Positions 8,575 through 16,741 of a DNA stretch of 54,878 nt are shown here, in pieces. The position numbers and the translations under genes are program-made. The DNA comes from Pseudomonadota bacterium. Lineage in GTDB: Bacteria; Pseudomonadota; Alphaproteobacteria; Caulobacterales; Caulobacteraceae. The notes below the pieces were generated by a model, which saw only the letters and a program-made list of their open reading frames with translations, did not search any database and was not told the DNA's origin. Where the stretch lies: contig CAUJHW010000182.1 in assembly GCA_963205005.1 (NCBI GenBank), positions 1 to 54,878 of the forward strand, in the 5' to 3' direction. The first letter of the stretch is position 1. Every line of letters begins with the position of its first letter.

Positions 8575-8644
8575 TCCCGAAGCTGCCGATCGGCGGGCTC
8601 CGGCCGGGCAGGTGAGCGTCAGAAGCAAGATCTCGAAGTCGGCT

Positions 8645-9316
8645 TCACGCCGCCACCGGCTCTGGCGGGTCGGCGGCCAGTGTCCCCGGGGGCGGCGCGC
8701 GCAGGACGTCGCGGTAGTCGGCCTTCAGGTCGAGCCAGGCGTGCGCGCCGGCCCGGTCCAGCACCACGGGCTGGCGGTTGTGGAACGGGTGCAGGTCGTC
8801 GCCCGGGGCGGTGTCCATCATCACCATGGTGTAGCTCTCGGTCGTCTCGCCCTCCCAGCTGTGGCGGCCCCACAGCCCGGCGAGAAAAAGCGGGGCGCCG
8901 TCGGCGCGGCCGATCGTGTGCTTCGTCTTGCGGCCCTGGGGTCCGGTCCATTCGCAGATGGCGGTGGCGGGCACGAGGCAGCGACGGGTCTTCACCGAGT
9001 CGCGGAAGCTGGCCTTGGTCGACATCTCTTCGGAGCGGGCGTTGTTGGTCGGGAACTTCCAGGCGCTGGCCGGCCCCTTGTGGAAAAAGGGGACAATCCC
9101 CCATCGGCCGACCGCCGGTTCATGGCCTGCCGTCGGGTCGCCGCCGTCGAGCGGGCGGAAGAACAGCCCCTGGTACTTCGGATAGACCGTCATCGCCCAC
9201 GGCTGGTTGGCGAGCGTGTCCGGACCCGCGGCCAGGGTCAGCGGCGCCCCCATGAAGCTCTCGAACAGTGCGGCCCAGTCGGCGATGCCGGGGGTCAGGG
9301 TGTAGAGGTTGCACAT
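8645..9316 (-). CDS. SOS response-associated peptidase (SRAP/YedK/HMCES family)
   Basis: YedK/HMCES proteins protect abasic sites in single-stranded DNA by forming a thiazolidine DNA-protein crosslink through Cys2. The 223-residue product starts MCNLYTLTP, leaving Cys2 at the N-terminus after Met removal, which fixes the start at 9316 despite an upstream extension in frame. Other active-site residues are visible: Asn91/Asn92 (NNARSE), Glu122 (CEW) and His179 (HNRQP). The length matches the family. It has no SOS-linked neighbours here. Confidence 0.92.
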   Translation of the reverse strand: MCNLYTLTPGIADWAALFESFMGAPLTLAAGPDTLANQPWAMTVYPKYQGLFFRPLDGGDPTAGHEPAVGRWGIVPFFHKGPASAWKFPTNNARSEEMSTKASFRDSVKTRRCLVPATAICEWTGPQGRKTKHTIGRADGAPLFLAGLWGRHSWEGETTESYTMVMMDTAPGDDLHPFHNRQPVVLDRAGAHAWLDLKADYRDVLRAPPPGTLAADPPEPVAA

Positions 9317-9377
9317 GGCCGACAGCTTGGCGCGCGCGGTCGGCGCGTCCACCTGCCCAAGGTTGCAGCGTTCCGGA

Positions 9378-9578
9378 TCAGGCCGAGAAATTGAGCTTCC
9401 AGCTGCGCCGCTCGCCGCAGCCCGTGCAGGCCAGTCGCCGCCGCGCCTCCACCGTGGTGCACTCACCGCCGAAGGCGCGGACCGCCTGCGCCGGTGTCCA
9501 GACGTGGGTGCGGCCGCAGCTGCCGCAGGTGACCCGGAGGGGGCCTTTCAGGCGTCCGATGCGATCGATCTGCGGCAT
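9378..9578 (-). CDS. Small zinc-ribbon protein, unknown function
   Basis: A 66-residue protein with two CxxC knuckles (CGSCGRTHVW near residues 18-27 and CTGCGER near 51-57), consistent with one structural zinc. It also has WTPAQAVRAFGG between the knuckles. It lies 61 nt upstream of the SRAP start in the same direction and could share its transcript. No closer function is recognised. Confidence 0.65.
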   Translation of the reverse strand: MPQIDRIGRLKGPLRVTCGSCGRTHVWTPAQAVRAFGGECTTVEARRRLACTGCGERRSWKLNFSA

Positions 9579-9623
9579 GGCCCGCAGAGTATGTTCCCGT
9601 TATGTTCGCGTCCAGCCCGCAGA

Positions 9624-10697
9624 TCAGGCGTCATCTCGCGCCGGGGCGGTGGCGGGGAAGTACCGCCGGCCCAGCCACAGGGCCGCGGGGACAAGCAGGA
9701 TCAGCACCGGCACCTCCACCAGCGGTCCGATCACCGCGGCGAAGGCGATGGGCGACCCGAGCCCGAAGGCGGCGATGGCGACGGCGATGGCCAGCTCGAA
9801 ATTGTTGGAGGCCGCGGTGAAGGCGAGCGCCGTGGTGCGCGGATAGTCGGCCTGGATCAGCCGGCCCATCAGGAAGCTGACCGCGAACATCACCAGGAAG
9901 TAGATCGTCAGCGGCACGGCGATGCGCAGGGCGTCGAACGGCAGGGCGACAACATCGCCCCCCTTCAGGCTGAACATCGCCACGATGGTGAACAGCAGCG
10001 CGATCAGGGTGACCGGCCCGATCCGCGGCAGGAAGCGCGTCTCGTACCACTCGGCGCCCCGGGCCCGGATCAGCGTCCGGCGGGTCAGGAATCCGGCCAG
10101 GAACGGCAGGCCCAGGTAGGTCAGCACGGCGCCGGCGATGGTCCAGATGCTGACCGCCACCACGCTGCCCTGCAGACCGAACAGCGGGGGCAGCACGGTC
10201 AGGAACAGCCAGGCGTAGACGCTGAAGAACAGGATCTGGAAGATCGAGTTGAATGCCACCAGCCCCGCCACATACTGGTTGTCGCCCCGGGCCAGCTGGT
10301 TCCAGACCAGCACCATGGCGATGCAGCGGGCCAGGCCGATCAGGATCACGCCGGTCATGTATTCCGGCTGGTCACGCAGGAAGATCACCGCCAGCGCGAA
10401 CATCAGGATCGGCCCCAGCACCCAGTTCTGCACCAGCGACAGCGCCAGCACCCGCCTGTCTGCGAACACCCGCGGCAGGGCCTCGTACTTCACCCGCGCC
10501 AGCGGCGGATACATCATCGCGATCAGACCGATGGCGATGGGGATGTTGGTGGTTCCCACCGACAGGCTCTCCAGCCATGCCGGAAGGCCGGGGATCACCG
10601 TTCCCAGCAGGACGCCCAGGCCCATGGCGGCGAAGATCCACAGGGTCAGCCAGCGGTCGAGGAACGACAGGCGGCGGGGATTCGGCTTGGTTTCCAT
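9624..10697 (-). CDS. acr3: ACR3-family arsenite efflux transporter
   Basis: A 357-residue polytopic inner-membrane carrier of the BASS/ACR3 family that exports arsenite or antimonite. About ten hydrophobic segments are apparent. The ACR3 signature region around [19 protein letters not shown] contains the conserved functional cysteine. No arsR, arsC or arsH is adjacent, so the pump stands alone. The short divergent region toward pgsA is AT-rich by local standards (TTATTTCGATTAAAC on the minus strand) and could hold an ArsR-type operator, but no clear dyad is seen. Confidence 0.9.
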   Translation of the reverse strand: METKPNPRRLSFLDRWLTLWIFAAMGLGVLLGTVIPGLPAWLESLSVGTTNIPIAIGLIAMMYPPLARVKYEALPRVFADRRVLALSLVQNWVLGPILMFALAVIFLRDQPEYMTGVILIGLARCIAMVLVWNQLARGDNQYVAGLVAFNSIFQILFFSVYAWLFLTVLPPLFGLQGSVVAVSIWTIAGAVLTYLGLPFLAGFLTRRTLIRARGAEWYETRFLPRIGPVTLIALLFTIVAMFSLKGGDVVALPFDALRIAVPLTIYFLVMFAVSFLMGRLIQADYPRTTALAFTAASNNFELAIAVAIAAFGLGSPIAFAAVIGPLVEVPVLILLVPAALWLGRRYFPATAPARDDA

Positions 10698-10825
10698 AGT
10701 TCGTGTTTAATCGAAATAACGGCTGGCGCCAGAGGTCCGGCCCAGCCGTGGCGTTTTCTGCAGCGCCGGGGCCCGCGAAGCGGCTAAGCTCGGGAACGAA
10801 GCTCAGCCTTGGACGCTCGTTCCGT

Positions 10826-11446
10826 ATGAAGTCGCTCCCGAACCTGCTCACCGGCTCGCGCCTGGTCATGGCGCTGTTCATGTTCGTGGCCCTGGCCGCG
10901 TCCACCGGGGCGGTGCCCTATTTCGCCAACCGGCTGGAGCCTGCCACCCAGTTCGCCCTGCAGCGGTGGGCGGTCTATGCCTTCGTGCTGGCGGCGGTGA
11001 CCGACTTCTTCGACGGCTGGCTGGCGCGCAAGCTCGACGCCGAGAGCGTCTGGGGCGCCATCCTCGACCCCATCGGCGACAAGGTGCTGGTCTGCGGCGC
11101 GATCCTGGGCCTGCTGTCGCTGGGACCCCAGCCGATGGTGGTCCTGCCGGCCGGCCTGATCCTGTTCCGCGAATTCACCGTCAGCGCGCTCCGTGAGGTC
11201 GGCGCCGGCAAGGGGATCAAGCTGCCGGTCACCCTGCTCGCCAAGTGGAAGACGACGCTGCAGCTGGTCGCGCTGACGCTGGAACTGATCGTGGCCGCCT
11301 GGGGCGCCTTCGCCCTTCCGGACGGAACGGCCCTGCGCGCCGGGTTCGAGTGGGCCGCCCACGGCCTGTTCTGGCTCGCCGCCGTGGTCACCCTGATCAC
11401 CGGCGCCCAGTACTGGGAAACAACCCGCAAGGCGCTGGCCAGCTAG
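10826..11446 (+). CDS. pgsA: CDP-diacylglycerol--glycerol-3-phosphate 3-phosphatidyltransferase
   Basis: PgsA makes phosphatidylglycerophosphate, the committed step to phosphatidylglycerol and cardiolipin, in the inner membrane. The 206-residue protein carries the complete CDP-alcohol phosphotransferase motif DG-x2-AR-x8-G-x3-D-x3-D (DGWLARKLD... GAILDPIGD). There are several TM helices. ATG 10826 gives the canonical N-terminus MKSLPNLLTGSRL; an in-frame extension upstream overlaps the acr3 promoter and is unlikely. It is divergent from acr3. Confidence 0.93.
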   Translation: MKSLPNLLTGSRLVMALFMFVALAASTGAVPYFANRLEPATQFALQRWAVYAFVLAAVTDFFDGWLARKLDAESVWGAILDPIGDKVLVCGAILGLLSLGPQPMVVLPAGLILFREFTVSALREVGAGKGIKLPVTLLAKWKTTLQLVALTLELIVAAWGAFALPDGTALRAGFEWAAHGLFWLAAVVTLITGAQYWETTRKALAS

Positions 11447-11547
11447 GGCGGCCCGGCGTGGACAACGGCTGCGGGGCCCCTGGGGTGACGCTCGGGCTCA
11501 AGCTACCGTGTCGGGAAGGACGCATGCGACGGATTGCGGGGGACAGG

Positions 11548-12057
11548 ATGAAGACGATCATCGCCGGAATGGCGCTGGCGCTCGGGCTCGGGATGGTCGC
11601 GGCGCCGGCGGCGGCCCAGCCGAAGACCTGCAGCCATCCCTATGACCGGACCAATCCGTTCGCTCCCGTCCTTCGGGGCGAGGGCAAGTCGCTGGTCGTC
11701 TATGAGGACGCCCATGTCGTGGCGTTCATGCCTCTTCGGATGACCAGCCCCGGGCATGCGCTGGTGATCTCCCGGACCTCCTGCGCGCGCAACATCACCG
11801 AGCTGGAGCCCGCCGAACTTACCCGCGTGATGGTGGTGGTGCAGAAGATCGCCCAGGCTGACATGACCGCCCTGCACGCCGACGGCGTGAACGTGCGGCA
11901 GAACAACGGCGCGGAGGCGGGTCAGACGGTATTCCACGCCCACTTCCACGTGGTGCCGCGCTACAAGGGCGTGCCCCTGCTGACCGGAGAGGGCGAACCA
12001 TCAACGATGGCGGACCGTGAGGCCTGGGCCGCCAAACTCCGCACGGCGCTGAAGTAA
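11548..12057 (+). CDS. Exported HIT-family protein
   Basis: HIT proteins hydrolyse or transfer nucleotides from nucleotide-phosphate substrates and are normally cytosolic. This 169-residue copy has the catalytic triad HAHFHVV at residues 130-136, but also an apparent Sec signal peptide ([24 protein letters not shown]) cleaved near residue 23. GGGGGACAGG precedes ATG 11548; the upstream in-frame ATG 11524 would add a basic octapeptide. A mature protein in the periplasm with an intact triad is unusual. Substrate unknown. The gene follows pgsA by 101 nt. Confidence 0.88.
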   Translation: MKTIIAGMALALGLGMVAAPAAAQPKTCSHPYDRTNPFAPVLRGEGKSLVVYEDAHVVAFMPLRMTSPGHALVISRTSCARNITELEPAELTRVMVVVQKIAQADMTALHADGVNVRQNNGAEAGQTVFHAHFHVVPRYKGVPLLTGEGEPSTMADREAWAAKLRTALK

Positions 12058-12065
12058 CCGGCGGC

Positions 12066-13436
12066 TCAGCACTCCGCCAGATTGACCGCCAGCCCGCCCA
12101 GCGAGGTCTCCTTGTAGATCGCGCTCATGTCCTCGCCGGTGCGCTTCATGGTGGCGATCACCTTGTCGAGACTGACCGAATGCTGGCCATCGCCCAGCAT
12201 GGCCAGGCGCTGGGCGTCGATGGCCTTCACCGCGCCCATGGCGTTGCGCTCGATGCAGGGGATCTGCACCAGCCCGCCGATGGGGTCGCAGGTGAGGCCC
12301 AGGTTGTGCTCCATGGCGATCTCGGCGGCGTTCTCGATCTGGGCGCTGGTGGCGCCCAGCGCCGCGGCCAGTCCCGCCGCGGCCATCGAACAGGCCACGC
12401 CCACCTCGCCCTGGCATCCCACCTCGGCGCCCGAGATTGAGGCGTTCCTCTTGTAGAGCGCGCCGATGGCGCCGGCGGTGAGCAGGAAGGTGCGCCGTCC
12501 CTCCGGCGTGCCCTGATGGAAGCGGTCGTAGTAGCGAAGCACCGCCGGCAGCAGACCGGCCGCGCCGTTGGTCGGCGCCGTGACGACGCGGCCGCCGGCG
12601 GCGTTCTCCTCGTTCACGGCCAGGGCCCACAGGTTCACCCAGTCCAGCGCCGCCAGCGGATCGGCGATGCGGCGGTCGGCATCGCCCACCAGGCTGGTCC
12701 AGATGGCATTGGCGCGGCGGGTCACCTTCAGGGCGCCGGGCAGCACGCCGGGCGTGCGCATGCCGCGTTCGATGCAGGCGTACATGGCGTCCACGATGGC
12801 ATCGAGGCCGGCGTCGATGTCCGCGTCGCTGCGCAGCATCTGCTCGTTGGCCCGCATCAGCGCGCTGATGGAAAGGCCCGCGCCTTCGGCCTGTTCAAGC
12901 AGTTCCGCACCGGACCCGAAGGGGTAAGGCGCCGGCAGGGCGCGCTCGGGCGCCGTGTTCTGGCCGATCTCGTCCTCGTCGCGAACAAAGCCGCCGCCGA
13001 TGGAGAAGTAGGTCCGCTCGCCAAGCGCCGCACCCGCCGCGTCGAAGGCCGTGAACGTCAGGGCGTTGGGATGCTGGGGCAGGCGGGTGCGGCCTTCCCA
13101 GAGCAGGTCCCGCGCCTCATCGAACACGATTTCGCGCCGCCCTCCGAGGGGCAGGCTCTGTGCCGAACGGACCTGCATCACCACCTGATCCGCCGCGTCG
13201 GGGTCCAGGGTCCGCGGCTCGAACCCGGCCAGCCCGAGGATCACCGCCCGATCGGTCGCATGCCCCCGGCCGGTCAGCGCCAGCGACGCATAGAGCGTGG
13301 TCCGCACCCGCGCGGTCCGCTCAAGGTCCGACCCCAGCCAGGCCAGGAACCGCCCGGCGGCCGTCATCGGTCCCATGGTGTGAGAACTGGACGGCCCCAC
13401 GCCCAGCTTGAAGAGGTCGAAGACGCTGACGTTCAT
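12066..13436 (-). CDS. sdaA: L-serine ammonia-lyase (iron-sulfur L-serine dehydratase)
   Basis: Converts L-serine to pyruvate and ammonia using a [4Fe-4S] cluster. It is the single-chain type 2 form, 456 residues, with the beta-type N-terminal domain ([20 protein letters not shown]) and the catalytic domain. Cluster cysteines are in [15 protein letters not shown] and IPCIERN. The protein ends in LAEC, matching the C-terminal cysteine that in the Legionella enzyme inserts into the active site as a tail-in-mouth ligand. It is convergent with the HIT gene, 8 nt apart. No glycine-cleavage genes are nearby. Confidence 0.95.
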   Translation of the reverse strand: MNVSVFDLFKLGVGPSSSHTMGPMTAAGRFLAWLGSDLERTARVRTTLYASLALTGRGHATDRAVILGLAGFEPRTLDPDAADQVVMQVRSAQSLPLGGRREIVFDEARDLLWEGRTRLPQHPNALTFTAFDAAGAALGERTYFSIGGGFVRDEDEIGQNTAPERALPAPYPFGSGAELLEQAEGAGLSISALMRANEQMLRSDADIDAGLDAIVDAMYACIERGMRTPGVLPGALKVTRRANAIWTSLVGDADRRIADPLAALDWVNLWALAVNEENAAGGRVVTAPTNGAAGLLPAVLRYYDRFHQGTPEGRRTFLLTAGAIGALYKRNASISGAEVGCQGEVGVACSMAAAGLAAALGATSAQIENAAEIAMEHNLGLTCDPIGGLVQIPCIERNAMGAVKAIDAQRLAMLGDGQHSVSLDKVIATMKRTGEDMSAIYKETSLGGLAVNLAEC

Positions 13437-13467
13437 GGGGCAGACGTATCCCGGCGCCGGGAACGGC

Positions 13468-14349
13468 TCAATGCGTCTGGGTGATCGTTACGGTCCTGGA
13501 GAAATCTCCCCGCTTGGCATCACGAGCGCGGATAAAGACGTAGATCATCCCGGAATCCCACCAGTTCATGTTCAGGGCGGGGTCACTGTCTATCTGCAAC
13601 AGCAGACGCCACTGCCGGGCCGCCAGACGGAGGGATTCCGGCACGGGTTCCCGATAGTTTTGCGTCTCTCCGCGCCACAGATACTCGCACGCAACCGCCA
13701 TCTGGCCATTCTGGAGTTCGCTGGGATACCCACCGATCCGATGCTCGATCTCGTCCCCGAAATCGCATGCCTTGAAGTCCTCGAAATCCTCCCACTCGAC
13801 ATCGTCACTGGCCCAGTCCTCGCCGAGCCAGTCCGAGCTCGGCAACGAAGGGAATTTCATGAAGCCTACGCGTCGCTCAGCGAAGCGACGGTTCAGAGGA
13901 AGCCCGGGCGGCGCCGTCGTCTCGGGGCCGGGCGCCATTTGTGAAAAGAGCAGCATGCCGCAGTCGGCCGCGCCGTTCCGGTCGTCGTCAAAGAACAGAT
14001 AGATGCGCCCGGACTCAGGCAGCCAGTCAAAGTCCCCATGGGCGCGAAAGGTCGCGATGTCGATCTGAGCGACAAAGGCCGGCGGCTCGCGGTCCCCCTC
14101 CGGCCAGGAGACTCCCGGCGGCAGTTCGGGCAGGCCGCCGATCTTGGAGAACCCAGGCGATTTGGCCGGAATCAGGAGCAGGGTTGGTCGGGTCATCCGA
14201 CGCAGTCGGCTGCGCAGGCGGTAGTTTTCGGGCCCCGGAAGCGCGCTGCGTGACCGAAAAGGCGCCTGCCGGAAGGTCTCGAGAACGAAGATGGCCAGGC
14301 AAAGACCGAACAGAACTCCGAGCCCTATCACGACGCCAGGCACGTTCAT
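13468..14349 (-). CDS. Membrane-anchored DUF1963 (YwqG-like) protein, candidate immunity protein
   Basis: A 293-residue protein. Residues about 5-25 form one N-terminal TM helix, and the rest matches DUF1963, including [17 protein letters not shown] near residue 67, [23 protein letters not shown] and LLLQIDSDP...[11 protein letters not shown]. Known DUF1963 biology is sparse; B. subtilis ywqG lies beside the ywqHIJKL toxin locus. Here its ATG overlaps the stop of an upstream toxin-like gene by 4 nt, the normal order toxin then immunity. Codon use is less GC-biased than in flanking genes, suggesting transfer. The immunity role is inferred from context. Confidence 0.8.
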   Translation of the reverse strand: MNVPGVVIGLGVLFGLCLAIFVLETFRQAPFRSRSALPGPENYRLRSRLRRMTRPTLLLIPAKSPGFSKIGGLPELPPGVSWPEGDREPPAFVAQIDIATFRAHGDFDWLPESGRIYLFFDDDRNGAADCGMLLFSQMAPGPETTAPPGLPLNRRFAERRVGFMKFPSLPSSDWLGEDWASDDVEWEDFEDFKACDFGDEIEHRIGGYPSELQNGQMAVACEYLWRGETQNYREPVPESLRLAARQWRLLLQIDSDPALNMNWWDSGMIYVFIRARDAKRGDFSRTVTITQTH

Positions 14350-15080
14350 CGACGCTGGCCTTCAATGGCAAGTGTTGGCGCCCGAACACTGTCGCCCGTC
14401 ATCGAAGTCGCCGCCGGCTTTGTCCAGGTCGGCGTTCCGTACCAGACCCGTTCGACCGGGTTGAACCGGGGAAGTTTCACGCCGTCCACGGTGTAGGGCC
14501 CATGAATCCGCCCGTGTGTGACCGCATCGAGTCCCTTGATGTTCCAGGGCTGGTTCTTGATGAAATCGGGAACGGCCTTGCCCCAGCCGTTCTGAGGCGC
14601 CAGTCCGTGATGTCCGTGTTCGCCAGGTTTGAGATAGCCCTTCTCGCCAAGCCACTTCCGCATGCCTTGAGCCTCATCCCACGGCTTGGTTCGCCACACA
14701 TGTGGCCCGCTGATCTTCACGGCGCCCTTTCCGAGGGCGGTGAGCAAACCCTTTGCGAGCGCCAGGTCAGACGCGGCCATAGCCGCATTTCCGGCCGCGC
14801 CGAGGTAGTCGCCGTCATGGAGGTCGGCCAGCGCTTCCCGGCCTGAACCCCAGACGGGAACGATGGATTCCAGCGCTCCTGGATGTCCCACGTCCGGCGC
14901 CCAGTCCGGTCCGCTCTGGCGTGGGCGTCCCGTCGGGGCGGATCGCGGCAACGTAACGTCGCCAGCTTGCTTGGCGTTGTATTCCCGCTGCCGTCTTGCG
15001 GCGCCTTCATGTGCCGCTGCGTCGGGGTCAGAAACCGAGCGCGGTTGATCGCCCCGGGCATATGAGCCTGAGCTTGCCAA
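14346..15080 (-). CDS. Orphan polymorphic-toxin-like protein with HH-type nuclease-like C-terminus
   Basis: A 244-residue protein without signal peptide or delivery domain. Residues about 65-125 (VWGSGREALADLHDGDYLGAA...ASDLALAKGLLTALGKG) resemble the linker that precedes C-terminal toxin domains in Rhs and related polymorphic toxins. Residues about 140-215 hold a conserved-looking core, GEHGHHGLAPQNGWGKAVPDF, then KNQPWN, THGRIHG and WYGTPTW. His157/His158, Asn164, His189 and His193 are candidates for an HNH/AHH-like metallonuclease site. The start is TTG 15080, supported by GGAGAG five nt upstream; no ATG fits. It is translationally coupled to the DUF1963 gene. Nuclease activity and export route are inferred. 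Confidence 0.75.
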   Translation of the reverse strand: MASSGSYARGDQPRSVSDPDAAAHEGAARRQREYNAKQAGDVTLPRSAPTGRPRQSGPDWAPDVGHPGALESIVPVWGSGREALADLHDGDYLGAAGNAAMAASDLALAKGLLTALGKGAVKISGPHVWRTKPWDEAQGMRKWLGEKGYLKPGEHGHHGLAPQNGWGKAVPDFIKNQPWNIKGLDAVTHGRIHGPYTVDGVKLPRFNPVERVWYGTPTWTKPAATSMTGDSVRAPTLAIEGQRR

Positions 15081-15199
15081 TTGATCTCTCCGGATGTTTC
15101 GCCCGCCCTGTCAGCGCGGCTGTCACACCGCGAGACTTTAACAACCTCAGCGTGTTGTCAAGAACAAAGCAAGAACTACGCGCGAAGCTCTATGAGTGG

Positions 15200-16078
15200 T
15201 CAGGGCGCCTCGCCCGGCAACGGGATGAATTCCTGATCGTCGGCGTCGGGCAGCCTCATCCGGCCGGCGCGCCAGTCGGCCTTGGCCTGTTCGATGCGGT
15301 CCTTCGACGAGGAGACGAAGTTCCACTCGATGAAGCGCGGCCCCACCGGCTCGCCGCCCAGCAGCATGACGATCGCGTCTGTGATGGCGGTGAACAGCAC
15401 CGGCTGGCCCGGCTCGAACACCACCATCTGGCCTGCCGTGAACTGGCGGCCGGCGGCTTCGACCACGCCTTCCGCGATGTAGGCCGCCCGCTCTGGATAC
15501 TCGGCCGGCAACTCCGCCTGGACCCCGGCGCCGAGGCGCCAGTGACAGTAGAACATCGGCGAATGGGTCTTCACCTTCGCCTCGGCGCCCCAGCCCCTGC
15601 CGGCCACCAGCCTGGACCAAAGCTTTCCGTCCGGGCTCTCGTAGGTGGGCAGGTCGGCCGGGCCGTGGTTGGCGAAGCTGGGCGCGATCTCCTCCTGGCC
15701 GTCGGGAAGCGCGACCCAGGCCTGGATGCCATGCAGCCGCCCGCCCCGGGCGCGCAGGGTCTCGAAGCGCTCGGAGTGGGTGATGCCCGAGCCAGCGGTC
15801 ATCCAGTTGACCTCGCCCGGGTTGATCTCCTGGATCGCGCCCACGCTGTCGCGATGGGTGATGTTGCCCTCGAACAGGTAGGTCACCGTCGACAGGCCGA
15901 TGTGCGGATGTGGCCGGACGTCGACCTCGCGCCCGAAGCCGGGCTGGAAGTCCGCCGGGCCCATGTGGTCGAAGAACACGAATGGCCCGACCATCCGGTG
16001 TTTCGCGAACGGCAGGACGCGCCCGACCTCGAAACCGCCGAGGTCCTTGCGCCGCTGGTCGATAACGAGCTCGATCAT
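15200..16078 (-). CDS. Pirin family protein
   Basis: A 292-residue bicupin of the pirin family; bacterial members include quercetinases and redox-sensing metal proteins. The metal site is visible as RPHPHIG (two His), GSGITHSER (His and Glu). The C-terminal cupin (ERAAYIAEGVVEAAGRQFTAGQMVVF) is present. GGAGG lies at the right distance before ATG 16078. The gene is immediately downstream of the Lrp regulator (24 nt), so both probably share a transcript. The exact substrate or partner is not evident. Confidence 0.9.
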   Translation of the reverse strand: MIELVIDQRRKDLGGFEVGRVLPFAKHRMVGPFVFFDHMGPADFQPGFGREVDVRPHPHIGLSTVTYLFEGNITHRDSVGAIQEINPGEVNWMTAGSGITHSERFETLRARGGRLHGIQAWVALPDGQEEIAPSFANHGPADLPTYESPDGKLWSRLVAGRGWGAEAKVKTHSPMFYCHWRLGAGVQAELPAEYPERAAYIAEGVVEAAGRQFTAGQMVVFEPGQPVLFTAITDAIVMLLGGEPVGPRFIEWNFVSSSKDRIEQAKADWRAGRMRLPDADDQEFIPLPGEAP

Positions 16079-16102
16079 GGGCAGGCCTCCGCTTGTGGAG
16101 AC

Positions 16103-16600
16103 CTAGCTTTGCGCGCTCACATAGGGGCTGACCAGACCCAGGGGCGCGGCGGTGGTGTTCTTGACCGAGCGGATCACGATCCGGCTCTCGATGTTCGACA
16201 CCAGGCCCAGCGACAGGATCTTGTCGCGCAGGAAGTCGTCGAAGGCGTGCATGTCGCGGGTGACGATGCGCAGCTCATAGTCGGCCGCCCCGGTGACCGT
16301 GGCGCACTGCACCACCTCGGCCAGCTTGGTGATGGCGGTCTCGAAGGCGTCGAGGTTATCCTTGGTCGGCAGGCTGAGCTTGACGGTGCAGTAGACCTCG
16401 AAGCTCAGGCCCAGCTTGTCGCGGTCCAGGATGGTCACCCGGCGCTGGATGACGCCTGCGTCTTCCAGCCGCTTGATCCGCCGCCAGCAGGGGCTGGACG
16501 ACAATCCGACGCGCTCGGCGATCTCGGCGACCGACAATCCGGCGTCGTGCTGGATAAGATCCAGAATCTTGGCATCGACGGCGTCGAGGACCTCGGACAA
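16103..16600 (-). CDS. Lrp/AsnC family transcriptional regulator
   Basis: A 165-residue regulator with an N-terminal winged HTH (LDAVDAKILDLIQHDAGLSVAEIAERVGLS, CWRRIKRLEDAGVI) and a C-terminal RAM amino-acid-binding domain ending near IVIRSVKNTTA. The start is TTG 16600: AGGAGG lies 5 nt upstream and no in-frame ATG is near. It is divergent from the indolepyruvate oxidoreductase gene, a common arrangement in which the Lrp protein controls the oxidoreductase in response to an amino acid. Confidence 0.88.
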   Translation of the reverse strand: MSEVLDAVDAKILDLIQHDAGLSVAEIAERVGLSSSPCWRRIKRLEDAGVIQRRVTILDRDKLGLSFEVYCTVKLSLPTKDNLDAFETAITKLAEVVQCATVTGAADYELRIVTRDMHAFDDFLRDKILSLGLVSNIESRIVIRSVKNTTAAPLGLVSPYVSAQS

Positions 16601-16669
16601 CTTTTCCTCCTGGCGAGTGTACGCAAGCGTCTCGTTCTTGCCCCGGAACGGCGGCGCCGGGGCATGCTT

Positions 16670-16698
16670 TTGGCAAGCAATTGCGGCGCTCTTATATG
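16670..16698 (+). promoter_or_regulatory. Candidate promoter for the indolepyruvate oxidoreductase gene
   Basis: TTGGCA (16670-16675) and TATATG (16693-16698) are spaced 17 bp apart, 43 nt before the ATG at 16742. The 8-bp palindrome GCAATTGC (16677-16684) lies in the spacer and could be part of an Lrp site. Lrp sites are degenerate, so this remains weak. Confidence 0.35.
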
Positions 16699-16741
16699 AT
16701 CTTCCATAGGGTTGGGGAGGCCCGAAAGGATAAAAATTGCG

